A stretch of DNA of 64,000 nt from Saccharothrix espanaensis DSM 44229. GTDB taxonomy: Bacteria > Actinomycetota > Actinomycetes > Mycobacteriales > Pseudonocardiaceae. Positions 56,070 through 64,000 of the stretch are shown in pieces. The DNA is taken from contig NC_019673.1 in NCBI RefSeq assembly GCF_000328705.1, forward strand, positions 3,038,001 through 3,102,000. Reading direction: 5' to 3'. The translations under genes were made by a program, and so were the position numbers. Numbering within the stretch: position 1 is the first letter of the stretch; every line of letters starts with the position of its first letter. The notes beneath the pieces were generated by a model. That model had not been told where the DNA came from. It did no database searches and saw only the letters and a program-made list of their open reading frames with translations.

Positions 56070-59000
56070 GTGCCGATTCTCCGATTGGCCGACGACCTCG
56101 ACCCCACCTCGACCGCCGGAGCAGTGCGCTGGACGTTGCACTCCGACACCGGAGCCGACCTCGGTTCCCACGTCTGCGCGGTGGACGACGGTGTCCGGGG
56201 TGTCGAGCGGGCGCTCGCGTTGTTCGAGGGCACGGCCGGCACCCCGGACGGCCGGTCCGAGGTGCCCGCGAACACCATCGCGACCACCGGCCGCTGGGTC
56301 CGTGACGCGGTCCTGGGCCCGTTGGCCGGCGTGCTCCGCAACTCCGGGGAACCGGTCGTCGTGGAGCTGCCGGTCAGGCACAGCGCACTTGCGGCACTCC
56401 CGCTGGAGTTGGCGCTCGCGGGGGACGACGGTGTCCCGCCGCCCGTCGTCTTCCGGCTGCTGCCGGAGAACGAGCGGGTACCGCCGGCCGAGGCGGGCAG
56501 CGGAGCGCTACGGGTGCTGGCGGTCCTGTGCGCGCCTCCGGGCTCGCCGGGCCTGGGCACGTGGCGTGAGCGGCGGATGCTCACCGAGCTTGCCCACCGC
56601 CACGGTTCGGGCGTCGAGCTGACGGTGTTGCAGTACGGCGTGACCGTCGAATCGTTGACGGCGTGCGCGGCGGACGATCGCGGCTGGGACGTCATCCACT
56701 TCGGCGGGCACGGCGACTCCGGCCACCTCGCGTTCGACGACAGGGCGGGCGGTGTCCGGAACGTGACCTCGACCGAACTGGCGACGGCGTTCGCGCCACT
56801 GCGCGGACGGGTCGGGCTGGTCGTCGCGGCCGCCTGCCACTCGGCCGCGGAAGCGCTGGCGGGGTTGCGGCTCTCGTTCGGGATGGCCGCGGAGCGCGCG
56901 TCCACGTCCCGGTACCGAGCCGAGGACGGCAGTGTCGCGAGCGTGCTGGCGACAGCGCTCGACACCACCGTGATCGCGTTCCGGCACCCGCTTGACGACG
57001 CCTACGCGATCGAGTTCTGCGGTCAGTTCTACCGGCAGGCCGTCGACCATGGAACGGACTTCGCCGCCGCCGCCCGTGCCGCGTTCGTCGCGGCTCGACC
57101 GCTCCTGCGGCACCCCGCGCTGGGTATGCCTGTCACGATGTCGTCAAGTTCTGCGCCGCAACGGCTTCGCCCCCTGACGGCGGGCGCTCCCGCCACCGGG
57201 CCGCTCGCCGCCGGGACCGTGTTCGCGGGTCGTGCCGGGGTGCTCACCGAGGCCGCGCGACTGGTGACCGGGCCGGTTCCGTCCCCAGTGCTCACCCTCG
57301 CCGGTCCACCCGGTGTCGGCACGTCGGCGTGCGCCGGTGAACTGGTCACCGCCAGGGCCGACCGGTTCGACCACGTCATCCGGCACGTGGTGCGGCGGGA
57401 GGGGCACGACGGCGAGTCGGCGTTCGCCGCCTTGGTGGTGGCGTTCGACGACGCCGTCGACGGCGCGGAACTGGGACGCCTGTTCGGCGGCCCGGACGGC
57501 TCGCGGGCCGCGTTCACCTGGCTGGCCGACATCGCCGCCCGCCGCCGGCTCCTGCTCGTGCTGGACGACGTCGATCCGCTGCTGGACGCGGACGGTCGCT
57601 GGAACGATCCGCGATGGCGTGCGTTCGTCTCGGCCATCACCGGGCAAAGCGGGCACGGCCGCGTCGTCCTCACGGCCCGGCAGCCGGTGCACGAGCACGA
57701 CGCGCACACCATCCCGGTACCGCTGCTGACCCAGGACGAAGCGCTGCTCCTGTTGCGGGAGTTACCGCACTTCGGCACGTTGCTCAGGCGGACCGCCGCC
57801 GAAGACCGGAAATCGATCACGGACCTCCTTCGCCGCATCCTGGTCCTGGCCGAGGGACGTCCGTACCCGTTGCTGCTGGCCGAGGCCGCCGCAGGCTCCG
57901 TCCACTCGCTCGCGGCCTTCGTGCACGGCGCACGGCCTGGTGACACCGGACTCGCAACGGACACCGCGATGTGGGTGGACCGCGTGTTCGCCGGACTGCC
58001 CGAACACCAGCAGGCGCTCCTGGTCGTCATCCACAACTTGGCCGAGTACGACCGCAACGACGAGGTCGCAGGCGCGGTGCTCGACGTGGTGGACCATCTG
58101 GCTGCCCACCTTGACGAGGAGCAAGGCAGCGCGTCCGAGAAGCCCGCTCTCGCGGTGAACCCGGTCGATGTCCGGCCCGCTGCCGCTGAACTGGTCAGAG
58201 CCGGCCTGTTGCAGGAAATCGGTACCGCGCCGAAGCAGTACCGGCTGCCCATCGCCGTCGCCGGCGTGTGCGACGCGGTCGCGGGCGAGTCTGCCCGCGA
58301 TCAGGTGCGGGTGGCCGCGGTGCTGTGGTGGCGCGGTGTTCTGCGTTCGGCCGTCACTCGTGACCACCGCGTCCTCGACGCGAACCGACAGGCTCAGGCC
58401 CTGGTCGCGATGGTTCCGTACCTGGCGGACTCCGACATCGACTCCGCGTTGCGGGCCGCGGAGCACGGCATCACCCTGGCCCCGGCGTACCGGACGGCAG
58501 CACGGCTGCACGAACCCGTCGAGGCGCTGAACGCAGGGCCTGGTGCGAACACGACCGCGAACATCGTGCTGGCGCGGCTGTTCATGCACCTGGCCCCGGA
58601 CCACGCCGCCGATCGACTTCGGGAGTTGTACTTCAGGTTCACGGCGGCACGGGAACCGCGTGCGGCGCTCGTCGCGGGGTTCCACCTGATCGAGCTGACC
58701 CGCCGTCGTGGCCGATGGACGGCGGAGTTGGTGGAGCTGGCCGATTCGCTGCCGGAACTGAGCGACGAGGCGGGTCTCGGCCCGTGGTCGGCGGTGTCCC
58801 AACGGGCCCGGCGCGCGGAAGTCTGGTTCGAGACCGGGCGGCGTGCGGAAGCGGCGCGCGAACTGGAGGCCGTCGAACGCCTCCTGCCGAACCTGCCTGC
58901 CTTCACCGGGCGGAACGAGAGCACCACCCCCGACAGCGTCCGCGTCGGCGTGACGCAACTGCGGCGCAACATCGAGTTCCGCTCCAGCGAGTGGGAACGC

Positions 59001-59837
59001 GCGCTGGAGAGCAACGCCGCGCTGCTCGCAGGCCAGCTGGCGCTCAAGGCCGACCTGACCACGTTGGCGAAGACCAAGTTCAACGACCACGAGCCGTTGC
59101 GACGGCTCAGCCGCCTGCCGGAGGCGGAAGTCCTGCTGCTCAGGTGCGCTCGCACGTTCCGCCAGGCGGGCGAGACCACCATGCTGGCCGCGGTGTACGG
59201 GGCGTTGGGTGACGTGGCCCGTGATCGCGGCGACCCGCGAGCCGCGCTCCTGCACCTGCGTGATGCGCTGCGGTACGCCTACCGGGTGGGCGACCTCGAA
59301 CTGATCGTCATCACGCACGTGAAGCTCGGCCACATCTACCTGGTACCGGAGAACAACTCGCCGCTGCACGCGCACGCACACCTGATCGCCGGTGTCGCGC
59401 TGAGCGAGGCCGCGAGCCGTGACCACCGAGACCCGTTGCGCACCGACGCCGAGGCGCTGCACGGACTGCCCGCGGGCGGGATCCCCGAGCCGGGCGCCGT
59501 GGCCCGGTTGATCGACGCGCCGCGCCGCGACGTCACGCGGGTGTGGCAACGGGCAGGTGTCACGGCGGATCACCTGACCGCCGCGACCGGGCACACCGTC
59601 ACGGCTGACTGGGCAGCCGCCGACATCGCGAAGATGACCACCCTCCTGGAAGAGGCGACTGGGTTGACCGACCCCTTGAAGGACGAACAGCGCCGCCACG
59701 AAGCCGAGGACGACATCGGCACGGCGGGAGATCGCGGCAGCCCGCCGAAGGAGGAGCTGTGCGGGTGGTGCGAGCGCCCGGTGGCGGGGAAGCACGAGGA
59801 GGGCTGCATCGCCGTCCCGCGAGGCGGCGCCCGGTGA
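56070..59837 (+). CDS. CHAT protease - STAND-like ATPase - TPR-like protein with zinc-knuckle tail
   Basis: 1255 residues. CHAT (caspase-like) domain ~1-360 with the catalytic dyad in WDVIHFGGHGDSGHLAF (His214) and GLVVAAACHSAAEALAG (Cys256). ATPase-like domain ~390-640: LTLAGPPGVGTSACAGELVT in the P-loop position has Thr instead of the essential Lys, while Walker B RRLLLVLDDVDPLLD and VVLTARQPV remain. Helical repeats follow (~740-1180), several TPR-like (LAAVYGALGDVARDRGDPRA). The C-terminus has CGWCERPVAGKHEEGC, a C2HC-type zinc-knuckle pattern. GTG 56070 has GGAAG upstream. Coupled by GTGA to a membrane protein. CHAT-STAND proteins are usually sensors in conflict systems. Confidence 0.88.
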   Translation: MPILRLADDLDPTSTAGAVRWTLHSDTGADLGSHVCAVDDGVRGVERALALFEGTAGTPDGRSEVPANTIATTGRWVRDAVLGPLAGVLRNSGEPVVVELPVRHSALAALPLELALAGDDGVPPPVVFRLLPENERVPPAEAGSGALRVLAVLCAPPGSPGLGTWRERRMLTELAHRHGSGVELTVLQYGVTVESLTACAADDRGWDVIHFGGHGDSGHLAFDDRAGGVRNVTSTELATAFAPLRGRVGLVVAAACHSAAEALAGLRLSFGMAAERASTSRYRAEDGSVASVLATALDTTVIAFRHPLDDAYAIEFCGQFYRQAVDHGTDFAAAARAAFVAARPLLRHPALGMPVTMSSSSAPQRLRPLTAGAPATGPLAAGTVFAGRAGVLTEAARLVTGPVPSPVLTLAGPPGVGTSACAGELVTARADRFDHVIRHVVRREGHDGESAFAALVVAFDDAVDGAELGRLFGGPDGSRAAFTWLADIAARRRLLLVLDDVDPLLDADGRWNDPRWRAFVSAITGQSGHGRVVLTARQPVHEHDAHTIPVPLLTQDEALLLLRELPHFGTLLRRTAAEDRKSITDLLRRILVLAEGRPYPLLLAEAAAGSVHSLAAFVHGARPGDTGLATDTAMWVDRVFAGLPEHQQALLVVIHNLAEYDRNDEVAGAVLDVVDHLAAHLDEEQGSASEKPALAVNPVDVRPAAAELVRAGLLQEIGTAPKQYRLPIAVAGVCDAVAGESARDQVRVAAVLWWRGVLRSAVTRDHRVLDANRQAQALVAMVPYLADSDIDSALRAAEHGITLAPAYRTAARLHEPVEALNAGPGANTTANIVLARLFMHLAPDHAADRLRELYFRFTAAREPRAALVAGFHLIELTRRRGRWTAELVELADSLPELSDEAGLGPWSAVSQRARRAEVWFETGRRAEAARELEAVERLLPNLPAFTGRNESTTPDSVRVGVTQLRRNIEFRSSEWERALESNAALLAGQLALKADLTTLAKTKFNDHEPLRRLSRLPEAEVLLLRCARTFRQAGETTMLAAVYGALGDVARDRGDPRAALLHLRDALRYAYRVGDLELIVITHVKLGHIYLVPENNSPLHAHAHLIAGVALSEAASRDHRDPLRTDAEALHGLPAGGIPEPGAVARLIDAPRRDVTRVWQRAGVTADHLTAATGHTVTADWAAADIAKMTTLLEEATGLTDPLKDEQRRHEAEDDIGTAGDRGSPPKEELCGWCERPVAGKHEEGCIAVPRGGAR

Positions 59838-60499
59838 ACCCCACCTCACCCGGCGCGGAGCGGCCGGCCGAGAACTGGCGCATCGACAACCCGGTGGGTG
59901 TCGTGGAAGCCGACCGCGCCACCAGCACGGCAGCCGCACCGATGCTCGCCGGTTTCTCCTTCGCGTCTGCGGTCGTGCTGCTGACCGCCGAGGACAAACC
60001 GCAGTGGACCGAGCCCGCGCTCACCTGCTTCTTCCTGGCGGCCGCCGCACTGCTGTTCGCCGTGCAGTTCGGAAACGCCGGCCTGATGTACAGCGCCGGC
60101 CCCGCCGAGCGCCTCGCCTGGTTGCCCGACCCCGACAACGTCGCCCACGTCGAACTCGCGAAACGGGTCCAGCACCGCGATTCCGCCGTGGCGGCGCGTT
60201 TCCGACGCCGTGCACGGGCCTGCTACGACACCGGCGTGGTGCTGCTCATGGTCGCGTTGACCGTGGCGAGCGTGCCCGCCGACTGGAACGTGTGGCGGAT
60301 CGTCGTGGTGGCGGTGCTCTCGGTGGTGGTAGTGCTCGAACTGCTGTGGATCGTCGGCGGCCGGACGCGTTTGCGGGCACGGTGGCTGTTGCCCGACTAC
60401 AAGTCCGTCGGCCGCCGCCTTCCACGACCGGCCGTCCCGCCGGCGGCTGACGAGCCGCAGGACGGGGAAGCGCGGCCGGATCGCCAGGCACCTTCGTAG
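59834..60499 (+). CDS. Four-helix membrane protein coupled to the CHAT protein
   Basis: 221 residues starting at GTG 59834 inside the CHAT stop region. Two helices near the N-terminus (MLAGFSFASAVVLLTAED; ALTCFFLAAAALLFAVQFGN), a ~55-residue polar middle (AKRVQHRDSAVAARFRRRAR), two more helices (GVVLLMVALTVASVP; WRIVVVAVLSVVVVLELLWI), and a cytoplasmic tail. No family recognised. The tight coupling suggests a substrate, regulator or membrane effector of the CHAT protease; that is inferred from context only. Confidence 0.75.
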   Translation: MNPTSPGAERPAENWRIDNPVGVVEADRATSTAAAPMLAGFSFASAVVLLTAEDKPQWTEPALTCFFLAAAALLFAVQFGNAGLMYSAGPAERLAWLPDPDNVAHVELAKRVQHRDSAVAARFRRRARACYDTGVVLLMVALTVASVPADWNVWRIVVVAVLSVVVVLELLWIVGGRTRLRARWLLPDYKSVGRRLPRPAVPPAADEPQDGEARPDRQAPS

Positions 60500-60564
60500 G
60501 AGCCGAGTTCTCGTTTTTGCTGCCGAAGGGGTGAACGGTTGGATCGGCGAAGGTCGAGCGATCG

Positions 60565-60753
60565 ATGGACGACGACAGCGCCTACCGGGTCGTCGCGGAA
60601 TTGGTGCGACAGCAGTCGTTAGGGGAAATCCTGCTGCTCAGCCGCGAGCACCACCTTGACGTGAGCGCGCGTCACCGTCTCGTCAAGTTCTACGCACTCT
60701 TGAAGTGCGCGGAGACCCTTCGGTACGACCAGTTCCGAGGTTTCCCGGCTTGA
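60565..60753 (+). CDS. Small protein downstream of the CHAT operon
   Basis: 62 residues, mostly helical: YRVVAELVRQQSLGEILLLS, RHRLVKFYALLKCAETLRYD. No known domain. It follows the membrane protein by 66 bp in the same direction and may be the third member of the module. The ribosome site is weak, so it could also be spurious. Confidence 0.45.
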   Translation: MDDDSAYRVVAELVRQQSLGEILLLSREHHLDVSARHRLVKFYALLKCAETLRYDQFRGFPA

Positions 60754-60861
60754 TGGACCGCTGCCACCCGCATGTCGATTCGGGTCGGGAGCCGCGAACG
60801 GCCTCATGAGCCTGCCGCTCACTCGCTGAGTGCGACAACCGGCACCCAGGACAACCGGCAC

Positions 60862-61302
60862 TCAGCGGCGGCCGGTGGACAGGACGACGAGGTACTGGCC
60901 GCCGCCCGCTTCGACGGCGGCGGTCACCGGTAGGGCCGGGGTCAGCCGGGAGAACCGGTCCACCAACCAGTCGGCTGCCTCCTGGGCGTCCTGTTCGGTC
61001 GGGCAGCGGGCGACCAGCTCGCGGCCTCCCTTGCGTTCCAGGCGTCCCGCGACGGTGATCAGGGGTGCCGGTTCGGCGACGTGCAGGCGGTCCGGCCAGG
61101 GGATGACGACCTTGACCGCGCCCTTGCGGGTGTTGCACCCGCGGTGTGCGAGCCGCTCGGCGAGCTTGGCCTTCCGGTCCGCGGTCCGGCTGTCGACGCT
61201 GGGGCCGCGCGGGTCGTTCACCGACATGTCGGGGTCGACCGGTTCGTCGCACACCCAGCAGCGCCAGCCGTCGCGTTCGGCCACGTCATCGAGGAGGCTC
61301 AT
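60862..61302 (-). CDS. HNH-like zinc protein
   Basis: 146 residues. WRCWVCDEPVDPDMSVND, then RLAHRGCNTRKG, gives two Cys pairs and the H..C-N.RKG pattern of HNH-type nuclease folds, but a canonical HNH triad is not complete. The C-terminal half is a separate alpha/beta segment (VARCPTEQDAQEAADWLVDR). ATG 61302. Nuclease activity uncertain. Converges toward the CHAT module. Confidence 0.65.
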   Translation of the reverse strand: MSLLDDVAERDGWRCWVCDEPVDPDMSVNDPRGPSVDSRTADRKAKLAERLAHRGCNTRKGAVKVVIPWPDRLHVAEPAPLITVAGRLERKGGRELVARCPTEQDAQEAADWLVDRFSRLTPALPVTAAVEAGGGQYLVVLSTGRR

Positions 61303-61393
61303 CCGGGCAAACTAGCCTGCCGGCCGCTGCCCGGCGCACCGCACCCACGTGAGCGCGGGCAGCCTGCTCGGCCGGGGTTTGACTTCCGGACCC

Positions 61394-61431
61394 GTTGGTT
61401 GCATGGTTAGCTACATGAGTAACGAACCAAC
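61394..61431. promoter_or_regulatory. Candidate GntR operator
   Basis: GTTGGTT and AACCAAC form a perfect inverted repeat over 38 bp with internal CATG echoes, 25 bp before the start of the YtrA-type regulator. This fits autoregulation. Confidence 0.55.
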
Positions 61432-61455
61432 GAACCGCTCGGTTCGGTGGTCGGC

Positions 61456-61818
61456 GTGAAGGACGACGGGCGACCGCTGTTCCTGCGGATCGCCGAGCAG
61501 GTCGAGAACTCGATCGTGGACGGCACGCTGGCGACGGAGGCACAGGTGCCGTCGACCAACGAGCTCGCCGCCTTCCACCGGATCAACCCGGCGACCGCGG
61601 CGAAAGGCGTCAACCAGCTCGTCACCGACGGGATCCTCTACAAGAAACGGGGAATCGGCATGTTCGTCGCGGAGGGTGCCCGCGAGCGGCTGCTGGAGCG
61701 CCGGCGCGAGAGCTTCGCCCGGCAGTACCTGGCGCCGCTGATGGCGGAGGCGGACAAGCTCGGCCTGGCCGCCGACGAGCTCAAGAAGATGATCGACGGG
61801 TGGGGGGACCGGACGTGA
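61456..61818 (+). CDS. GntR-family regulator, YtrA subfamily
   Basis: 120 residues. Winged HTH RPLFLRIAEQVENSIVDGTL, VPSTNELAAFHRINPATAAK, GVNQLVTDGILYKKRGIGMF, followed by the short helical tail of the YtrA subfamily (about 120-130 residues). GTG 61456 matches the usual family N-terminus; GTG 61447 is possible. The stop overlaps the ABC ATPase start (GTGA). YtrA regulators usually repress their own ABC-transporter operon, often cell-wall or peptide-antibiotic responsive. Confidence 0.88.
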   Translation: MKDDGRPLFLRIAEQVENSIVDGTLATEAQVPSTNELAAFHRINPATAAKGVNQLVTDGILYKKRGIGMFVAEGARERLLERRRESFARQYLAPLMAEADKLGLAADELKKMIDGWGDRT

Positions 61819-62708
61819 ACGTCGTGCGGATGGACCGGGTGACCAAGCGGTACGGCCGGGTCACCGCGCTCGACGGGGTCGGCATCACCCTCGCGGAGAA
61901 CACGATCCACGGCCTGCTCGGCCGCAACGGGGCCGGCAAGACCACGGTGATGCAGATCCTCACCGGCCAGCGGTCCGAGACCTCGGGCACGGTCGAGGTC
62001 TTCGGCCGGCACCCCTACGAGAACCCCGACGTGCTGGCGAACGTGTGCTTCGTCAAGGAGAGCCAGCGCTACCCGGACAAGTTCAAGGTCAAGCACGCGC
62101 TGCGGGCCGGCGGACTGCTGTTCCCGAACTGGGACGCCGATTTCGCCGCGTCCCTGGTCGCGGAGTTCGGGGTGCCGGTGAACCAGGTGATCGCGAAGCT
62201 GTCCCGGGGGCAGCTCTCGGCGGTCGGGGTGATCATCGGGCTGGCGTCGCGGGCGCCGCTGACCCTGTTCGACGAGCCCTACCTCGGCCTCGACGCGGTC
62301 GCCCGCCGGCTGTTCTACGACCGGCTGCTCGCCGACTACGCCGAGCGGCCGCGCACGGTGGTGCTGTCCACCCACCTGATCGACGAGGTCGGCGACCTGA
62401 TCGAGCACGTCGTGCTGATCGACCAGGGGCGCGTCCTCATCGACGCCGACGCCGAGACCCTGCGCGGGCAGACCGTGACGGTGACCGGGCCGGCCGACGC
62501 CGTCGACCGGTTCGTGGCCGGGCGCACCGAGCTGCACCGCGAACGGCTCGGCGGGGTCCTGCGGGTCACCCTGACCGGGGTGCCGGAGCGTCCCCTGGAC
62601 AGCGGGCTGGACTTCGAGCCGGTGTCGCTGCAACAACTCGTCGTGCGGGCCACGCAGCCGAACGGGCGGCCGGTCGCCGTCGACCCCGGACAGGGGCGGC
62701 ACCGATGA
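61815..62708 (+). CDS. ABC transporter ATP-binding protein
   Basis: 297 residues. Walker A LLGRNGAGKTTVMQ, signature AKLSRGQLSAVGVIIGLA (LSGGQ variant LSRGQ), Walker B LTLFDEPYLGLDAVARR, and switch His in VVLSTHLIDEVGDLIE. The C-terminal ~80 residues form an accessory domain. GTG 61815 is coupled to the GntR gene, and the stop overlaps the permease start. Confidence 0.93.
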   Translation: MNVVRMDRVTKRYGRVTALDGVGITLAENTIHGLLGRNGAGKTTVMQILTGQRSETSGTVEVFGRHPYENPDVLANVCFVKESQRYPDKFKVKHALRAGGLLFPNWDADFAASLVAEFGVPVNQVIAKLSRGQLSAVGVIIGLASRAPLTLFDEPYLGLDAVARRLFYDRLLADYAERPRTVVLSTHLIDEVGDLIEHVVLIDQGRVLIDADAETLRGQTVTVTGPADAVDRFVAGRTELHRERLGGVLRVTLTGVPERPLDSGLDFEPVSLQQLVVRATQPNGRPVAVDPGQGRHR

Positions 62709-63400
62709 ACCGCGTGCTCGACGTCGCGAGGATCCAGTTGGTCAACTGGGTGGTGGTGCTCTGCTTCCCCTTGGCACTGCTGGTCTGCCTGCCGGTGCTC
62801 GGCCTGGTCATCGACAGCGCCAACGCCGAACCCGGGACCACCGACCACCAGATCTTCCTGCTGCCGTCGCTCTACCTCATGGTCGGCCTGACCCACCTGC
62901 AGACGATGACCCAGGTGTTCCCGTTCGCGTTGGGGCTCAGCGTGACCCGCCGGACCTTCTACGCGGCCACCGCCCTGGTCGTCGTGGCCCAAGCGGTGCT
63001 GTTCGGCCTGCTCCTGCTGGTGTTCCAGCGGGTGGAGCGGATGACCGACGGCTGGGGCCGGCACATGCGGGTCTACGGGCTGGACTACCTGGTGCAGGAG
63101 AACCCGATCGCCCAGTGGTCTTCCTACGCCGCGCAGTTCGTCGCGGTGTCCGCGCTCGGCGTGTTCGCCGGTGTCGTGTTCCACCGCTGGCGGCAGACCG
63201 GGATCCTGGTCGCGATCGTCGGCGGCGTCTCGCTGTTGGCCGGTGCCGGTGCCCTGGTCACGAAGCAGGGCTGGTGGCCCGCGATCGGCCGGTTCTTCGC
63301 CGACCAGCCCGACATCGCCGTGGTCGCCGGCTACCCGCTCGCGCTCGCCGCGGTGATCGGCGGTGCCGGCTGGCTGGTGATCCGGCGCGCGACGCCCTGA
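62705..63400 (+). CDS. ABC transporter permease
   Basis: 231 residues with about six membrane helices (VNWVVVLCFPLALLVCLPVL; ALVVVAQAVLFGLLLLVF; FVAVSALGVFAGVVF; ILVAIVGGVSLLAGAGAL; PLALAAVIGGAGWLVI). ABC-2-like, without a large extracellular domain. ATGA overlap with the ATPase gene. Completes a GntR-ATPase-permease operon. Confidence 0.88.
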   Translation: MNRVLDVARIQLVNWVVVLCFPLALLVCLPVLGLVIDSANAEPGTTDHQIFLLPSLYLMVGLTHLQTMTQVFPFALGLSVTRRTFYAATALVVVAQAVLFGLLLLVFQRVERMTDGWGRHMRVYGLDYLVQENPIAQWSSYAAQFVAVSALGVFAGVVFHRWRQTGILVAIVGGVSLLAGAGALVTKQGWWPAIGRFFADQPDIAVVAGYPLALAAVIGGAGWLVIRRATP

Positions 63401-63527
63401 AGACCCGAGCGGCGCGCCGGTGGTCGGCGCGCCGGCCGGTGGTCGACCACGCCCGGCCGTATCACAGCGGCTCCCGGCGGCATCCGGTTGCTGTGGAGAA
63501 CACCGAAGGAGACCGCCGGGAGCGCAC

Positions 63528-63893
63528 ATGAGCAGGACAGTCATAGCCGTCGCGATCGTGTTGATGGCCACCGGATGCGTGCAGGGCAAGACCTCCCCGC
63601 CCGGACCCCGGAACCAGGCACCGACCGGCCCCGCCGCGCCGGCGCCCATCAAGATCCCGCAGTACCAACAGCTCGGCCTGCCGCTCACCGACGAGATCCG
63701 CGCCGGCATCGAGGACGACCTGAGGGCCGCCTGCGGTGACGGGACGCTGTGCGTGGACATCGCGTTCGAGGTCGCCGACCCGCCGCCGGAGTTCCCCTCG
63801 CAGGAGGGGGAGTGCGCGATCATCAAGTCCCCGTCGGGCACGGTGCAGCGCGGCGGGACGGTGACCTACGTCGTGGACGCCCCGTGTCCGTGA
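63528..63893 (+). CDS. Small lipoprotein
   Basis: 121 residues from ATG 63528 (GGGAG upstream). Lipobox in IVLMATGCVQGK; mature part Pro-rich, then LTDEIRAGIEDDLRAACGDG, TLCVDIAFEVADPPPEF and GECAIIKSPSG, with four Cys after the lipid-anchored one. Family unknown. Its stop overlaps the next start (GTGA). Confidence 0.75.
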   Translation: MSRTVIAVAIVLMATGCVQGKTSPPGPRNQAPTGPAAPAPIKIPQYQQLGLPLTDEIRAGIEDDLRAACGDGTLCVDIAFEVADPPPEFPSQEGECAIIKSPSGTVQRGGTVTYVVDAPCP

Positions 63894-64000
63894 CCGAGCC
63901 CGGCAAGGTGCTCGCGTCGATCGGCCAGGTCGTCGCCCCCACGACGGTGGCGACCGGGCTGATGTTCTTCTTCGGGTGGTCGCACGCGTTCTGGTTCTTC
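63890..64000 (+). CDS. Start of a membrane protein, cut by the window end
   Basis: GTG 63890 overlaps the lipoprotein stop. The 37 visible residues are VTEPGKVLASIGQVVAPTTV, ATGLMFFFGWSHAFWFF: a short cytoplasmic start entering the first membrane helix. Coupling to the lipoprotein gene implies a two-gene unit. Identity cannot be judged from this part. Confidence 0.7.
   Translation, partial: MTEPGKVLASIGQVVAPTTVATGLMFFFGWSHAFWFF

Noticed and set aside
57762-59939. 725-codon minus-strand ORF opposite the CHAT gene
   Set aside because: Arg/Val/Gln-rich shadow without motifs; the CHAT frame is clearly the coding one.

Overview
This is a high-GC actinobacterial chromosome segment. The SsgB-type sporulation/division protein, the ECF sigma factor with RskA-type anti-sigma, the many GTG starts, the GTGA-coupled operons and the large set of P450, TetR and MarR genes suggest a filamentous genus of the Pseudonocardiaceae (Saccharothrix, Actinosynnema or Lentzea type). 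The genus is inferred from gene content only. No replication origin, rRNA or CRISPR array was seen.

Layout. 0-3.7 kb: a secreted CAP protein, an orphan toxin-like deaminase carrying the short repeat typical of contractile-injection-system cargo, and MarR and integrase fragments. 3.7-6.9 kb: a conserved core with a tRNA-Gly/Cys/Val cluster, ssgB, an ECF sigma/anti-sigma pair, a PGPGW membrane protein and tRNA-Val(CAC). 6.9-19.3 kb: a plastic zone that begins at that tRNA. It holds an integrase/excisionase pair, a four-fold cold-shock-domain protein, three nested decayed insertion sequences, a truncated STAND ATPase, a second integrase tail sharing a 21-bp repeat with the first, a RidA/MarR pair with twin palindromic operators, and LuxR and IS5 wreckage. 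19.3-24.1 kb: a TetR-controlled FAD monooxygenase, a P450 and an MDR oxidoreductase, which may be a small secondary-metabolism or detoxification set. 24.5-32.5 kb: a secreted beta-propeller protein and a 2198-residue RHS/Hint polymorphic toxin with a nucleotidyltransferase-like tip and an adjacent putative immunity gene.

33.6-46.7 kb: mixed metabolic and regulatory genes (NmrA/TetR pair, OmpR regulator with a sensor-less kinase, berberine-bridge-type oxidase, winged-helix protein, aldo/keto reductase, SRPBCC protein, DUF6892 protein), degraded DNA with a perfect 38-bp palindrome, and an exported glycosidase-like protein. 46.8-55.9 kb: a coherent poly-gamma-glutamate-type envelope locus. CapA and a lipoprotein are transcribed leftward; a double-sensor membrane protein, PgsB, PgsC and an NlpC/P60 hydrolase are transcribed rightward from a shared intergenic region. 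56.1-60.8 kb: a CHAT protease fused to a STAND-like ATPase lacking the P-loop lysine, translationally coupled to a four-helix membrane protein and followed by a 62-residue ORF. This is the best candidate in the window for an undescribed conflict or immunity module. 60.9-64 kb: an HNH-like protein and a YtrA-type GntR/ABC/permease operon, followed by a lipoprotein and the start of a coupled membrane protein cut by the window edge.

All family calls come from reading motifs and lengths. No database search was run.
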